Positions 1 through 9,289 of a stretch of DNA of 64,000 nucleotides are shown piece by piece. Made by a program: the position numbers and the translations under genes. The notes beneath the pieces are model-generated. The model was not told where the DNA came from and did no database searches. It worked only from the letters and a program-made list of their open reading frames with translations. How positions within the stretch are numbered: the stretch's first letter is position 1; each line of letters starts with the position of its first letter. This DNA is from Alkalibacterium iburiense. GTDB taxonomy: Bacteria > Bacillota > Bacilli > Lactobacillales > Carnobacteriaceae_A. The stretch covers positions 1 to 64,000 of the forward strand of contig NZ_BAAACW010000068.1 of the NCBI RefSeq assembly GCF_039521845.1. Direction: 5' to 3'.

Positions 1-190
1 CTTATACTATGTTGTGGTGACTTAAGTATAACGAATCTTCATGTCTTTTTTTAGTGTTGCGTTTCATCTTACAACACACCTAAATAATTTTGTATTAGAT
101 TCTTGTGACTTTATATAGAGTAAAAGAAAAGCATGTAAAAGAATTAAAGTATTTATTCAGTATAATAACTAACCTTTCTCTATTATAAAG

Positions 191-231
191 TTGTAGTATT
201 TACTTTAACTAAATACTACAAGCGTGTTTTT
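191..231 (+). terminator. Hairpin with T-tract, probable intrinsic terminator
   Basis: The arms TTGTAGTATTTA (191-202) and TAAATACTACAA (210-221) are perfectly complementary over 12 bp with a 7-nt loop. GCGTG and a short T-run follow on the plus strand. It would end a plus-strand transcript from outside the window. Confidence 0.5.
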
Positions 232-259
232 CATTCTGTTTATATTACATGACTACAAC

Positions 260-303
260 AAGCCCCTTAAAGTTAGGTCCCTGGTCCAACTTTAAGGGGA
301 GTT
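260..303 (-). terminator. Hairpin downstream of the GH4 gene
   Basis: CCCCTTAAAGTT and AACTTTAAGGGG form a 12-bp stem just past the stop of the GH4 gene. The sequence after the stem is poor in T on both strands, so it could be a 3'-end stabiliser rather than a classic intrinsic terminator. Confidence 0.5.
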
Positions 304-326
304 TAACTGTATTTAATTACCTCTTA

Positions 327-1649
327 TTATCTTAATTCAGGCCAATACTCTTTATTATCTTTAATTAATGCATCCAATACTTGTCGTGCCTTTTTAGCAT
401 CGACAATAGTACGATTTAATGTTAGAGCCTGAAGTGCTTTACCATATGATTCTTCTATATACGCTTCTACAGTTAACTTTTCAAAAGCATACTGATTCTC
501 GATTAGTCCTTTATAAAAGGTTCCAATTTCTCCAACTGCATAAGGTGCAGGTCCATTAGCTCCCAGCGACGCTGCTACCTCAACCATACTGTCGTTTGGT
601 AAATTTGAAATAATTCCGTTATTTTTTACAATAACCACAAATGTTTTACGTAAATTATTTGCTATTGATGCTGCTACCTCAACCATCATGTCGCCATGAG
701 CATCATTATGAACAACCTTTGAATCTCTTGCTGTACCGTTAGCTACGATACGACGGCATTCTTCAAATACCTTCTTCTCACGGCCCTCTCTCACTTCATC
801 TGTACGTGTCTTTTCAGGATTTAATTGTGATAATTTGTACTCAGGGTAAAGGTAATATTGAAGATACGTATTAGGCAAATAATCCGGAAAGTCTATTAAC
901 ATATCTTTTACTACAGCATAAGTCTCTAACCAAGATTGATCCCGTTGCTCTGCATCTACTGGCTTAAACCCGCCTGTAGTTATTATTTCTTTCAGTTCAG
1001 GTGCCCTATCTTTTCCTGTTTCATCAAAGATATTAGTAAACCATCCAAAGTGATTCAGCCCAAAGTAGACTGGTTCCAAATCATTTACATCGTGGTTAAT
1101 TAATTTTGAGTAAGACCGGAGCAAATTAACCGGCTGATCACAGATGTTTAAAATTCTTTCTTCTTCTGGAAATATTTTATCCAATGCGAGTGCAACAATC
1201 GCAGCAGGATTAGTGTAATTTAATATCCAGGCTTCTGGACTTAAACGGCGTACTTCTTTTACCATCTCGACCATATCTCTTATTGATCGAAGACCGTAAG
1301 CAAAACCTCCTGCTCCGCATGTTTCCTGGCCGATAACTCCTAGACTTAATGGTGTTTTTTCGTCTTTTTCTCGCATATTGAATCCACCTGTACGCATTTG
1401 ACAAAATACAAAATCAACATCTGTATAAGCTATGTTTTTATCAGTTGTATAGACAACCTCTACATCAGGTGCCTCTTCTTTAAATAAGATCTTAGCAAAC
1501 TCTCCTATAACTTCTTGTCTGTCCTCATCAATGTCGTAGAGCACGACTTTATTTAAAGCAAATTCTTCTAAATGAGTTGTCATTGCTTTCAAAATCCCAG
1601 GAGTCCATGTTGATCCCCCTCCAACTAATACGATATTATTTTTTTTCAT
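327..1649 (-). CDS. GH4 family 6-phospho-alpha-glucosidase (GlvA/MalA-like)
   Basis: This 440-residue protein is a glycoside hydrolase family 4 enzyme, a cytosolic family that cleaves 6-phosphorylated disaccharides using NAD+ and a divalent metal. Residues 6-19 form the NAD-binding start with GGGST. ICDQP puts Cys170 and Asp171 where GlvA-type phospho-alpha-glucosidases carry their metal ligand and catalytic acid, and NHFGW gives the second metal ligand, His200. GlvA usually reads CDMP, so Gln172 is a small deviation. It is the last gene of a minus-strand operon after a PTS permease and a GH38 enzyme, which fits hydrolysis of a PTS-imported phospho-disaccharide. The GH4 family assignment is firm. 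Alpha specificity is inferred from the Cys-Asp motif and the maltose-type permease. Confidence 0.85.
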   Translation of the reverse strand: MKKNNIVLVGGGSTWTPGILKAMTTHLEEFALNKVVLYDIDEDRQEVIGEFAKILFKEEAPDVEVVYTTDKNIAYTDVDFVFCQMRTGGFNMREKDEKTPLSLGVIGQETCGAGGFAYGLRSIRDMVEMVKEVRRLSPEAWILNYTNPAAIVALALDKIFPEEERILNICDQPVNLLRSYSKLINHDVNDLEPVYFGLNHFGWFTNIFDETGKDRAPELKEIITTGGFKPVDAEQRDQSWLETYAVVKDMLIDFPDYLPNTYLQYYLYPEYKLSQLNPEKTRTDEVREGREKKVFEECRRIVANGTARDSKVVHNDAHGDMMVEVAASIANNLRKTFVVIVKNNGIISNLPNDSMVEVAASLGANGPAPYAVGEIGTFYKGLIENQYAFEKLTVEAYIEESYGKALQALTLNRTIVDAKKARQVLDALIKDNKEYWPELR

Positions 1650-1682
1650 AATAATCCCCTTTAAATTTTTGATTAATAATAT

Positions 1683-3299
1683 TTATGAACCTTTTGATTC
1701 ATACATGTAGTTATCTACAATATTTCTAATTTTAGAAATTCGTCCTCCATAAACGACATGCACTGTATTATTGTCGGGTTTGACTATACCGTTAGGGTGT
1801 GTTCGTTTAAGTAAATTATCCTCAACCAATGCACCGTCCTTTACCTCTACTCTTAAACGACTAATACAATTATCAACATCAACAATATTGTTTAATCCAC
1901 CTAATCCTTTAACGATATATTCAGCTGTTTGTCGGTCTCCTTCTTCCACAGTTATACCTTCTTCGTATTCTTCAGTATCCTCAAAATCTGTTTCTCTTCT
2001 ACCCACTGTTAACACATTAAATTTAGATATAATAAAGGTATAGCTGAAATAATACATTGCGAAGAAAATTGGTCCTGCAATTAAATATATATACCAGTTT
2101 GTCTCTGTTCCTTGCAATATACCAAATACAATCCAATCAATTATTCCTCCTTGAATATTACCGATCGCTACATTGAACATCGCTGGAATTAAAAAGGCTA
2201 ATCCTGCAAAGATAGCATTTACTATCCATAGTATTGGAGAAATAAAGATAAACGTAAATTCAATAGGTTCAGTGATACCTGTTAGTATTACGGCAGTTAA
2301 TCCTGCCATGAAGAATTTTAAAACTTTCTCTCTTTTTTCAGGAAGAGCCATACGATAAATCGCTAAAACGGTTGCAGGCATTCCAAATACCATATGAAGT
2401 ATCTTTCCTTGAGCCAAGTATTGTGTAGCATCTGTAGAAAATGGTAAATTGTTATCTAATTGATAGAGGTAAATTTGTAATGCACCTACTAGTGTCTCTC
2501 CCTCTATATTTTCCACCCCACCTAAAGCAGTAAACCTGAATGTCTGATTTAAGATGTGGTGTAATCCGGTAGGATTAATAATCTTTTCTGTAAAACCATA
2601 TAAAAAGGTCCCAAATAATCCACTTTCACTAATTAATTCACCTGTTGATATGATAGCAGTGTTAACCAAAGGCCATATATATGTTAAGACGATTCCAACT
2701 ACTGACATGACTAGAGCAGCTATTATTGGAACAAATCGTTTCCCGCTATAGAAGGTTAATGAAGGATGCAGTTCGGTTTCTCTAAATTTATTATGCAAGA
2801 AAACACCTAATAGGCCCGCAATAATCCCGCCAATAACATTAGTATTATAGACAAAGATGCCTAAGGTACTAGTGTACATTGAATTTTGCAGAGTAGCTTG
2901 AACTTGATTTAACCCTTCAACATCCATTAAGTAATCCACGGTTGTAGTATCAGGAGTCAACCCTTGGATTTGTAACAAGTAACTCATTCCAATAAGCATG
3001 GCGATATAGCCTACTGCTCCCGCATAAACAGCTACTTCTTTGTCACGCTTTACCATGCCTAGTGGAATAGACATGGCAAATAATAACGGTAAATGCCCGA
3101 ACGGAAGACCTGCTAATCTTCTAATGAATCCTAAAATATTTTGTAATGTTTCATTCTCTAAGAAAGGTAACACTTCTATAATAGCTGGATTTTGTAGAGC
3201 CGCTGCTAATCCTAGAAATATAGCCATAAAAGATAGCAGGCTAATCGGGAAAAGCAGTGATTTTCCAAAACTTTGGAAATTCTTTTTAAAATTTGACAT
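1683..3299 (-). CDS. PTS glucose/maltose-family EIICB permease
   Basis: A 538-residue fused EIIC-EIIB protein that imports and phosphorylates a sugar at the membrane. The EIIC part (about 1-430) has multiple hydrophobic helices and the sugar-site motif GITEPIEF at 341-348. A charged linker (about 433-455) leads to the EIIB domain, with phosphorylatable Cys478 in VDNCISRLR. There is no EIIA domain, so phosphate must come from a separate EIIA, as in MalX/GlvC systems. It is 34 bp upstream of the GH4 gene and 17 bp downstream of the GH38 gene, clearly one operon. The substrate could be an alpha-glucoside such as maltose or, given the GH38 partner, an alpha-mannoside. Confidence 0.9.
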   Translation of the reverse strand: MSNFKKNFQSFGKSLLFPISLLSFMAIFLGLAAALQNPAIIEVLPFLENETLQNILGFIRRLAGLPFGHLPLLFAMSIPLGMVKRDKEVAVYAGAVGYIAMLIGMSYLLQIQGLTPDTTTVDYLMDVEGLNQVQATLQNSMYTSTLGIFVYNTNVIGGIIAGLLGVFLHNKFRETELHPSLTFYSGKRFVPIIAALVMSVVGIVLTYIWPLVNTAIISTGELISESGLFGTFLYGFTEKIINPTGLHHILNQTFRFTALGGVENIEGETLVGALQIYLYQLDNNLPFSTDATQYLAQGKILHMVFGMPATVLAIYRMALPEKREKVLKFFMAGLTAVILTGITEPIEFTFIFISPILWIVNAIFAGLAFLIPAMFNVAIGNIQGGIIDWIVFGILQGTETNWYIYLIAGPIFFAMYYFSYTFIISKFNVLTVGRRETDFEDTEEYEEGITVEEGDRQTAEYIVKGLGGLNNIVDVDNCISRLRVEVKDGALVEDNLLKRTHPNGIVKPDNNTVHVVYGGRISKIRNIVDNYMYESKGS

Positions 3300-3315
3300 A
3301 GAGTAACACCTCTTT

Positions 3316-5874
3316 TTATTTTTTAATAATAATATTTTTTATTTTTTGTGGTGCTAGGGTAAATGAAGAAATACTGCCTTTTAATTCTTCCATTGGATTA
3401 GATAAGTAGCTTTCCTCTGGCAATTGAGCTGTAACTTCTTTGTTTTGTGGATTAAATAAACGAATAAACAAGTCATTTTCTTCAGTAAGCTTTGTTGCAG
3501 ATACAACTAACTCTTCTAACTCTAGGGATAAATATTTAGACGTCTTCGTAACATTCTCTCTAGGATTAATATTAAAACGGTTAAATTCCTTTTGCTGATA
3601 TCCTATTAAAGGAGTTAAATATCTTTTTGATATTTTGCTTTCCTGATTTGCATTTTGAAAATCAATTGAAACACGGAAAGTAAAAGTTTGGTTCAAAAGC
3701 TGATTATCCGGTGTTTCTATTTCAATTCCAGAAGGTCTTCCAGGTCTGTTCACTAAATTACGTTTACCTAAATGAGAAAATGTTCTAAACAGAGTCAAAT
3801 AAATACTGTCTCCTAATACTTCGTATTCTTTCAATCCTTCTGTGTAAACTGTACATTGCTTATTTTGACTTTTTAAAGAAATAAAACTTTGTGCTGTTTC
3901 AATACTTACTGGCTTTTCAACCCACTGGTCTGTTTCCCAAATATCTAATGCTTCCTGATTATAAACAGCCTTTTCCTGATTACTTAAATAACCATCAACT
4001 TTTACTTTATCCGATATAATTCCTGTTTTTATTACTAATCTATAGCGACTGTCTTTTGACTCATTTATATGATTTAAAGATACGTAAATTTTAGAATCAT
4101 TTTGATAAAGACGAAGTGATCCGGAATAGCCTACTTCCTGATGTGCTATTCTGTTTTCTCTAGCTTTGCTGTCTAGGGGTACATTCATTTTCAAATCGAA
4201 TTGAATCTCCTGATAGTTTGTTGTTTTATTAACCGAGAAATCTAACGTTCCATTATCTTTACTGTTTATAATCCAATCTTCAACCGGTGGAGAATAATCA
4301 TAACTGTCTCCTGCATCTCCACTATTTTCAATAGATAAAATATTTTCGTACTTTTTGTTTGTATCTAAATGCACGTAGTCAATTTGATTGTCAGTCACAA
4401 TTAATTTCCCGAATTTGTTCTCTATTGTGTTCTCTAATGTGGATTCAATATGAGTTACAGGTTCTTCTACATCTTGATAAGTATAATACTGGACACTTAA
4501 CCCTTCAATACTAGCTACAGGTACAGCTATTGTTGTACGGAAAACTTTAATATCTTGCAATCGAGCAGCGACTTGACGATCAATTAATCCAGCATCTTCT
4601 TTTTGCTGAGATACAATAGAATAAGGTATTTTTTCACCTTCTTCATTAAATAATTCAAAATGCTTAGAACGTGTGAGCATTTCGAATTCCACTATTTCTT
4701 TTTCTCTCTTTTCAGGTAGACCGTTTACTATTGCGATGGTGTATTCGTTTTGTTTATCGCCCATTATTAGCAATCTAAGGTGAAGTTCTATTTGAGTGTT
4801 TACCATCTCAAGGGCATTTAATAGTCGCTGTTTAATATCTTGATTTACCTTGTCCGAGTTACATCCTCCAATACTGTCATGCGCATGAGTACCAAATAAG
4901 GTTTTACAAATCTTTTCTACCACAGTATGGGGGTAAGAAATTCCTGCATTATTACCGATAACAGCCAAAGGCTCTAATACATTAAACAACTTATTTTCAA
5001 TTTCAGTATTCAGAAGTTTTATATCCATACGGGTAGAACCAATTGTTCGATGAATCCGAGCATGTTTACTGTCCGTCAGTTCTCCAGTTACAACTTCTAA
5101 ATTGTCTACATCCAATCCCTCAACATACGATTCAAAATCACTAATTTCTACTGTATCTTCCGGATATATATTTTCGATTTCTGTAATGACATCCTTGATG
5201 TTTTTTTGAATAGGCATTTGATCGTGTCCATTCATAACCAAACGGTTACTTGAAGTAGAATAGGTATCCAGTACATTCATTATTTTATTCATACGTATCT
5301 TTAATTCTTCAGGGTCACTTTCTAAGTATTTAGCGCCCTGATAACCAGTTGCTAAGTTCACCCCCACTATTTTACTGTCATCTAATCCTTTCCATATAAA
5401 ATCGGATTTTTTACCTTTTAATTCACTGTATCCTCTCCAAAAAAAGGTCGAGTTGATACCAAAAGCCTTATATATTTGAGGCATTTGACTTGAGTGGCCG
5501 AAAGTATCCGGTGCGTATCCCACTAGCATCGGATGACCAAATTCGCGAGCTCGCTTAATTCCATAGTATAAATTGCGAAAGATAGATTCTCCATGAACCA
5601 ATAATAAGTCTGTTTGCGTATACCAAGGTCCGACGCGTAGATTTCCTTTAGCTATTAATTCTCTTAATCTATCTTCTGCTTCAGGTTCTAACTCTAAATA
5701 ATCATCTAGCATAACGCTCTGCCCATCAAGCACGTATACCGTATCAGGATTATTTTCCAGATACTCCATCACTTCTTGCATATGATTTCTAAGAAGAACT
5801 TTTGTTTCATCTTTCGTAAAGTACCATTCTCTATCCCAATGAGTGTGCATTAAAATCTGAATATTTCTTTTCAT
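3316..5874 (-). CDS. GH38 alpha-mannosidase, MngB-like
   Basis: An 852-residue glycoside hydrolase family 38 enzyme. HTHWDREW at 10-17 supplies zinc ligands, the nucleophile is Asp123 in APDTFGHS, and HAHDSIGG near residue 330 is a further family zinc-site motif. The start was placed at the ATG at 5874 because AAGGAG lies just upstream and the family begins a few residues before HTHWDREW; an upstream in-frame start would add 23 atypical residues. MngB-type members hydrolyse phosphorylated mannosyl conjugates delivered by a PTS, and this gene precedes a PTS permease. The sequence does not decide between free alpha-mannosides and 6-phospho-mannosides. Confidence 0.85.
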   Translation of the reverse strand: MKRNIQILMHTHWDREWYFTKDETKVLLRNHMQEVMEYLENNPDTVYVLDGQSVMLDDYLELEPEAEDRLRELIAKGNLRVGPWYTQTDLLLVHGESIFRNLYYGIKRAREFGHPMLVGYAPDTFGHSSQMPQIYKAFGINSTFFWRGYSELKGKKSDFIWKGLDDSKIVGVNLATGYQGAKYLESDPEELKIRMNKIMNVLDTYSTSSNRLVMNGHDQMPIQKNIKDVITEIENIYPEDTVEISDFESYVEGLDVDNLEVVTGELTDSKHARIHRTIGSTRMDIKLLNTEIENKLFNVLEPLAVIGNNAGISYPHTVVEKICKTLFGTHAHDSIGGCNSDKVNQDIKQRLLNALEMVNTQIELHLRLLIMGDKQNEYTIAIVNGLPEKREKEIVEFEMLTRSKHFELFNEEGEKIPYSIVSQQKEDAGLIDRQVAARLQDIKVFRTTIAVPVASIEGLSVQYYTYQDVEEPVTHIESTLENTIENKFGKLIVTDNQIDYVHLDTNKKYENILSIENSGDAGDSYDYSPPVEDWIINSKDNGTLDFSVNKTTNYQEIQFDLKMNVPLDSKARENRIAHQEVGYSGSLRLYQNDSKIYVSLNHINESKDSRYRLVIKTGIISDKVKVDGYLSNQEKAVYNQEALDIWETDQWVEKPVSIETAQSFISLKSQNKQCTVYTEGLKEYEVLGDSIYLTLFRTFSHLGKRNLVNRPGRPSGIEIETPDNQLLNQTFTFRVSIDFQNANQESKISKRYLTPLIGYQQKEFNRFNINPRENVTKTSKYLSLELEELVVSATKLTEENDLFIRLFNPQNKEVTAQLPEESYLSNPMEELKGSISSFTLAPQKIKNIIIKK

Positions 5875-5910
5875 AATAATCTCCTTATCCTTTAAATCCT
5901 CTACAAAAAT

Positions 5911-5941
5911 AGTATAGCTCTTTTTCGTGAAAGTGCTTTCC
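5911..5941 (-). promoter_or_regulatory. Promoter with cre-like site for the GH38-PTS-GH4 operon
   Basis: On the minus strand a TATACT -10 (5911-5916) lies about 40 bp upstream of the GH38 start, with no good -35. GGAAAGCACTTTCA (5928-5941) matches the CcpA cre consensus at 12 of 14 positions and covers the -35 region. A perfect palindrome GGATAATTATCC (5950-5961) just upstream could be an operator for the neighbouring RpiR regulator. Catabolite repression is an inference. Confidence 0.5.
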
Positions 5942-5956
5942 AAGTTTACGGATAAT

Positions 5957-5993
5957 TATCCAAAAAAAAAGAAGCACTTAAAATGCTCCTCGG
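5957..5993 (-). terminator. Intrinsic terminator after the rpiR-like gene
   Basis: On the minus strand GGAGCATT pairs with AGTGCTTC around a TTA loop (two G-U pairs), followed by a run of T. It starts right after the stop codon of the regulator gene and separates it from the enzyme operon. Confidence 0.6.
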
Positions 5994-5997
5994 GTTC

Positions 5998-6729
5998 CTA
6001 ATACTTTGGAAAATAATTGGTTTTTAATTGGTTTATAACCTCATTTATCATTAAGATTATATGCAGTTGCTGTTCTCGAGAAATCCCTTCCATTTTATCT
6101 ACTGGAACGTCATGATAAAAAGAACAATCGCTCTTGGACATCACAGAAGAATCTTTTTTTGTGATGGATAGTATTTCCATATTAAGATTTTTTGCTTCTT
6201 TTATAATTTGTAAGCATCTTTGCGTTTCTCCTGAGTTAGATAATATTAAAATGGAGTAATCATTAAACCTTTTTAACATCTGTAATTCAGAAACGATAAT
6301 AGCTGGGATACCTAAATAGAGTAATTGCCTAGTCATATACTGTGCAGATACGTTAGAAGCACCTAAACCAAATAGTAGAATTTTATTTCTTTTGCTATAA
6401 ATTCTTTTTATCAATTCATTTGAATGATTAAAATTTACTTTAGATAAAAAATATTCTGTATCTCTAATATGACGATTGGTTTTTGAATCTATCATGTTAA
6501 GATCTTCTTTAATAGCATATTTTAATTCACTAAACCCCTTAAACCCCATTAATTTACAAGCTCTATTAATGGAAGCTTGAGAGGTATAACTTTCTTGAGC
6601 CACTTTTACAACGGTTTGGTTTGGCACCTTTCGTATGTTCTCTTCAAGATAATCTAACACTGCTGCTTCACTTTTAGTAATAGGGCGATCAAAATTTCGT
6701 TCTTTTAATTGATGAATGACATGGTACAT
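5998..6729 (-). CDS. RpiR/MurR-family transcriptional regulator
   Basis: A 243-residue regulator with an N-terminal RpiR-type helix-turn-helix (about 1-75, with VVKVAQESYTSQASINRAC as the recognition region) and a C-terminal SIS sugar-phosphate-binding domain (about 100-235, ILLFGLGASNVSAQY and ILSNSGET). The start at ATG 6729 is preceded by AGAGGTG; an upstream in-frame ATG would add 39 atypical residues. It most likely controls the adjacent GH38-PTS-GH4 operon in response to a phosphosugar. Activation or repression cannot be told from sequence. Confidence 0.85.
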   Translation of the reverse strand: MYHVIHQLKERNFDRPITKSEAAVLDYLEENIRKVPNQTVVKVAQESYTSQASINRACKLMGFKGFSELKYAIKEDLNMIDSKTNRHIRDTEYFLSKVNFNHSNELIKRIYSKRNKILLFGLGASNVSAQYMTRQLLYLGIPAIIVSELQMLKRFNDYSILILSNSGETQRCLQIIKEAKNLNMEILSITKKDSSVMSKSDCSFYHDVPVDKMEGISREQQLHIILMINEVINQLKTNYFPKY

Positions 6730-6756
6730 TTTTCGCACACCTCTTCTCTTTGAAAA

Positions 6757-6765
6757 AGTATAACA
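6757..6765 (-). promoter_or_regulatory. Extended -10 promoter for the rpiR-like gene
   Basis: The minus strand reads TGTTATACT, an extended -10 (TGnTATACT), about 28 bp upstream of the chosen start. No convincing -35 is visible, which is usual for extended -10 promoters. Confidence 0.4.
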
Positions 6766-6885
6766 TATTGCAGAATATATCCGTCCATACTCATTTAATT
6801 TTTTCTTTCCAAGTAACCGATAAAAATGTATATTTTCAAATCCCAAATTAAAAATCAGGTTAAGTTAAATGAAATTATTTGAAAT

Positions 6886-6952
6886 AGAAAAACCTAAACA
6901 AGAGAAAGGACCTGGTGGGTAGTGCGGTCTCTCTTTTCTTGTCTAGGTTTTA
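6886..6952 (-). terminator. Intrinsic terminator of the PRD-PTS-SIS operon
   Basis: A long imperfect inverted repeat lies beyond the SIS gene stop. On the minus strand AACCTAGACAAGAAAAGAGAG pairs, with one or two mismatches, to CTTTCTCTTGTTTAGGTT, followed by TTTTTCTATTT. The loop is about 20 nt. Confidence 0.7.
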
Positions 6953-6985
6953 CTAGTGTAGTTATTAGTCTATTTCTTTATGCAA

Positions 6986-7723
6986 CTAGAATCGGTAATG
7001 AATGGCTTCTTTGAAGACTTCTATTAATGTTTTATTTAATTCATCTCCACCATCCAAGTTCGCACTGTAAAATATAGGTGGTTTTTCCATGCCTCTAGCT
7101 TTTAATTGCTTAACTGTTTCCACTACCAATGTATTAACAATAGTGGCGCCTACAACTGTAGAAGAGGGGCCGACGCGTTGATCCAATCCTTCAATCTCAC
7201 ACATTCCATCCCCTTTATGACCATGATTATCTATAACGATATCACTGTATGCATAAAGGTTTTTTCCAGATGAATGTCTGGATTCTACTGATTTTGAATA
7301 GGTTAGATTGGTTATAGATATAGTGGTGACCCCCCTTTTTTGGGCTTCCAGTGCTAGTTCGATGGTCACCGGATTACGACCGGAAACCGAGTGCAAAAGG
7401 AGCACGTCTCCCTTTTTAAAAGGCGTTTTGTTAGCTAAGGCAGTGCCATAACCCATTAACCGCTCCATTTGGCTTGTGTGCGTAATTGGCTCTACATCTA
7501 GGAGAATACTTTCCCCAAATATGGGATTAATAACCATTAATCCTCCTGCACGATAATACAACTCCTGAGTGAGTATGCCTGCATGGCTTGCTCCAAAAGC
7601 AAAGAGGGACTGTTTCTTTTCGACAGCTTCTGTTAGGACTGTGACCGCTTTTTCTATAGCTTCCTTTTCTTCTTTCTCAACAGTATCCAGTATTTCTCTA
7701 ATTCCCTTGAAGTAATCAAACAT
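6986..7723 (-). CDS. SIS-domain sugar isomerase-like protein (UPF0309-like)
   Basis: A 245-residue protein of the sugar isomerase (SIS) fold. LFAFGASHAGILTQELYYRAGG and VLLLHSVSGRNPVTIELAL match the two phosphosugar-binding segments, and the C-terminal part (GPSSTVVGATIVNTLVVETV) resembles the UPF0309 group. It is the last gene of the operon; its start codon abuts the stop of the EIIC gene. The context suggests it acts on the phosphosugar delivered by the preceding PTS, as an isomerase or etherase-like enzyme. The reaction itself is unknown. Confidence 0.75.
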   Translation of the reverse strand: MFDYFKGIREILDTVEKEEKEAIEKAVTVLTEAVEKKQSLFAFGASHAGILTQELYYRAGGLMVINPIFGESILLDVEPITHTSQMERLMGYGTALANKTPFKKGDVLLLHSVSGRNPVTIELALEAQKRGVTTISITNLTYSKSVESRHSSGKNLYAYSDIVIDNHGHKGDGMCEIEGLDQRVGPSSTVVGATIVNTLVVETVKQLKARGMEKPPIFYSANLDGGDELNKTLIEVFKEAIHYRF

Positions 7724-8997
7724 TAGCCTACCACCCCTGAAAGTAATTGGGCTAACCAGCTAGCTAATGGCCCAAATAAGGAGAAGTCATTTCCACCAAA
7801 AATAAGCATCCAGTTTCGTATTGTCGTTTCATAAACTATAACGGATATACCCATTAAGCCAACCATTACTATAGCCGACACAACGGTCCCTATAATGGCA
7901 CCTCGCAAGCCTCCTTGCCCTTCTCCAACGACGGCCGCTCCACCCATTTCAAAGAAAGATGTGACAACAAGTGGAATTAAGATAACCCCAAATAAGTTTG
8001 TAGCATTAGCGATTAGAATCATAACAGTTGATGTAATCATCGCTACAATAAAACCTAAGATAACAGCGTTCGGTTTATAGTTAAATAGAATCGGAACATC
8101 AAAGGCTGGAACAGCTCCCGGAATAACTTTCTCAGAAATCCCTTGGAATGCAGGGATGATCTGGTTAATTAACATACGTACCCCATGAAGCATGATGATT
8201 AAGCCCGCACCAAAGGTAATCCCTTGTGTAATAGCAGTAAAGAAAGGATTGTCTCCTTCAGCTACAATTTCTGGAGTGATAAAGGACATGATAATATACA
8301 TAATAAAGATAACAATGGCACCCATGACAGATATCTCACGGAAGAAAGACAAGCTTTTTGGTACATTTAATGATTCTGTTGAGCGTTCTTTATTTCCTAC
8401 ACGTTTAGCCACAAAGCCTGAAATCAAACTTAAAATACCTGTTGGGTGTCCGATAAGGAAGGAATCGTCTTCTGTGACATCCCAAATATATTTGCGCATA
8501 ATCCATGGCATAAACGACCAATATAAAGCAGACAACACAGCTCCGAAGGCAATCAATGCAAAGCCTGATAGTCCTCCTTCAACTCCCGCTGCAACGAATA
8601 TAAACGGGAACCACCATAGCATATGACCGGTTAGGAAAATGGTTTTAACCGGAGTAAAGCGAGCAATGAGTAAATGAAGAATCAAGCCGACAAACATGGC
8701 CAGGCCTACTTCTCCCCCATAATCCGCTGTAAATGTCACATCGCTAAGCGCTTCTCCTACTTCTGCTCCCCCTGCAATAGTTTCTTGGAAAGCATCATTA
8801 ATAGGAGCAATGGTGCCAACAATTAAACCGACCCCTGTATCCAAAATAAGCATACCGAAGGCTGCTGATAAAGAACCCTTCACAATATCTGCTATATTTT
8901 TCCTTTGTATAATCAACCCTATTGCTGCAATCAAACCGAGTAAAACGGGTGGGTTACGCAGTATATAATCTGTTAGAAAATCTAATACTCCTTGCAT
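7723..8997 (-). CDS. PTS EIIC permease, UlaA/SgaT (ascorbate) family
   Basis: A 424-residue integral membrane protein with about ten hydrophobic segments, from LGLIAAIGLIIQ near the start to a hydrophobic C-terminus. GTIAPINDAF, HMLWWFPFIFV and GGAAVVGEGQGG are typical of the SgaT/UlaA EIIC family, the transport subunit of L-ascorbate and some other PTS systems. It lies 6 bp downstream of the EIIB gene and is translationally coupled to the SIS gene. The substrate is not established: the downstream genes for ascorbate-6-phosphate catabolism (ulaG, ulaD, ulaE, ulaF) are absent, so it may carry another sugar acid or alditol. Confidence 0.85.
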   Translation of the reverse strand: MQGVLDFLTDYILRNPPVLLGLIAAIGLIIQRKNIADIVKGSLSAAFGMLILDTGVGLIVGTIAPINDAFQETIAGGAEVGEALSDVTFTADYGGEVGLAMFVGLILHLLIARFTPVKTIFLTGHMLWWFPFIFVAAGVEGGLSGFALIAFGAVLSALYWSFMPWIMRKYIWDVTEDDSFLIGHPTGILSLISGFVAKRVGNKERSTESLNVPKSLSFFREISVMGAIVIFIMYIIMSFITPEIVAEGDNPFFTAITQGITFGAGLIIMLHGVRMLINQIIPAFQGISEKVIPGAVPAFDVPILFNYKPNAVILGFIVAMITSTVMILIANATNLFGVILIPLVVTSFFEMGGAAVVGEGQGGLRGAIIGTVVSAIVMVGLMGISVIVYETTIRNWMLIFGGNDFSLFGPLASWLAQLLSGVVG

Positions 8998-9003
8998 GTG
9001 TTA

Positions 9004-9288
9004 TCATCCTTTCGCATGATTAGCTAAAAAGTCATCTAATGCAGCTCCTACTTCTTCCTTATCCATATAGCGTTTTATCGGATAAACCGGTGATTTAGTC
9101 GAAGATTTTAAATCGTCTCCTAGTTCCTGACTGGTAAATATCGCATCCGCATCACTCCCTTTAGCGGAACTTAAATCCGTATTTTCTACATCACACTCAA
9201 TTCCCCGCTCTTTGGCAGCTTTTTCTATAGACATTTTCAATACCATTGACGATCCGACACCAAATCCACACACTGCTAAAAATTTCAT
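9004..9288 (-). CDS. PTS EIIB subunit, UlaB/SgaB-like
   Basis: A 94-residue phosphocarrier. The N-terminus MKFLAVCGFGVGSS gives the EIIB phosphorylation loop with Cys7. It takes phosphate from the EIIA encoded one base upstream and passes it to the sugar bound by the EIIC. The length is normal for a free-standing EIIB of this family. Confidence 0.88.
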   Translation of the reverse strand: MKFLAVCGFGVGSSMVLKMSIEKAAKERGIECDVENTDLSSAKGSDADAIFTSQELGDDLKSSTKSPVYPIKRYMDKEEVGAALDDFLANHAKG

Positions 9289-9289
9289 T

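Larger units (their letters stand above)
1..326. other. Intergenic region, no gene seen
   Basis: No credible coding frame is visible. The region holds two dyads, listed separately: a 12-bp perfect stem at 191-221 and a 12-bp stem at about 265-300 just past the GH4 gene. The remainder is AT-rich. Confidence 0.5.

Noticed and set aside
1771..3306. Open reading frames on the opposite strand of the EIICB and other real genes
   Set aside because: They lie wholly within conserved genes, lack SD sequences, and have no recognisable domains.
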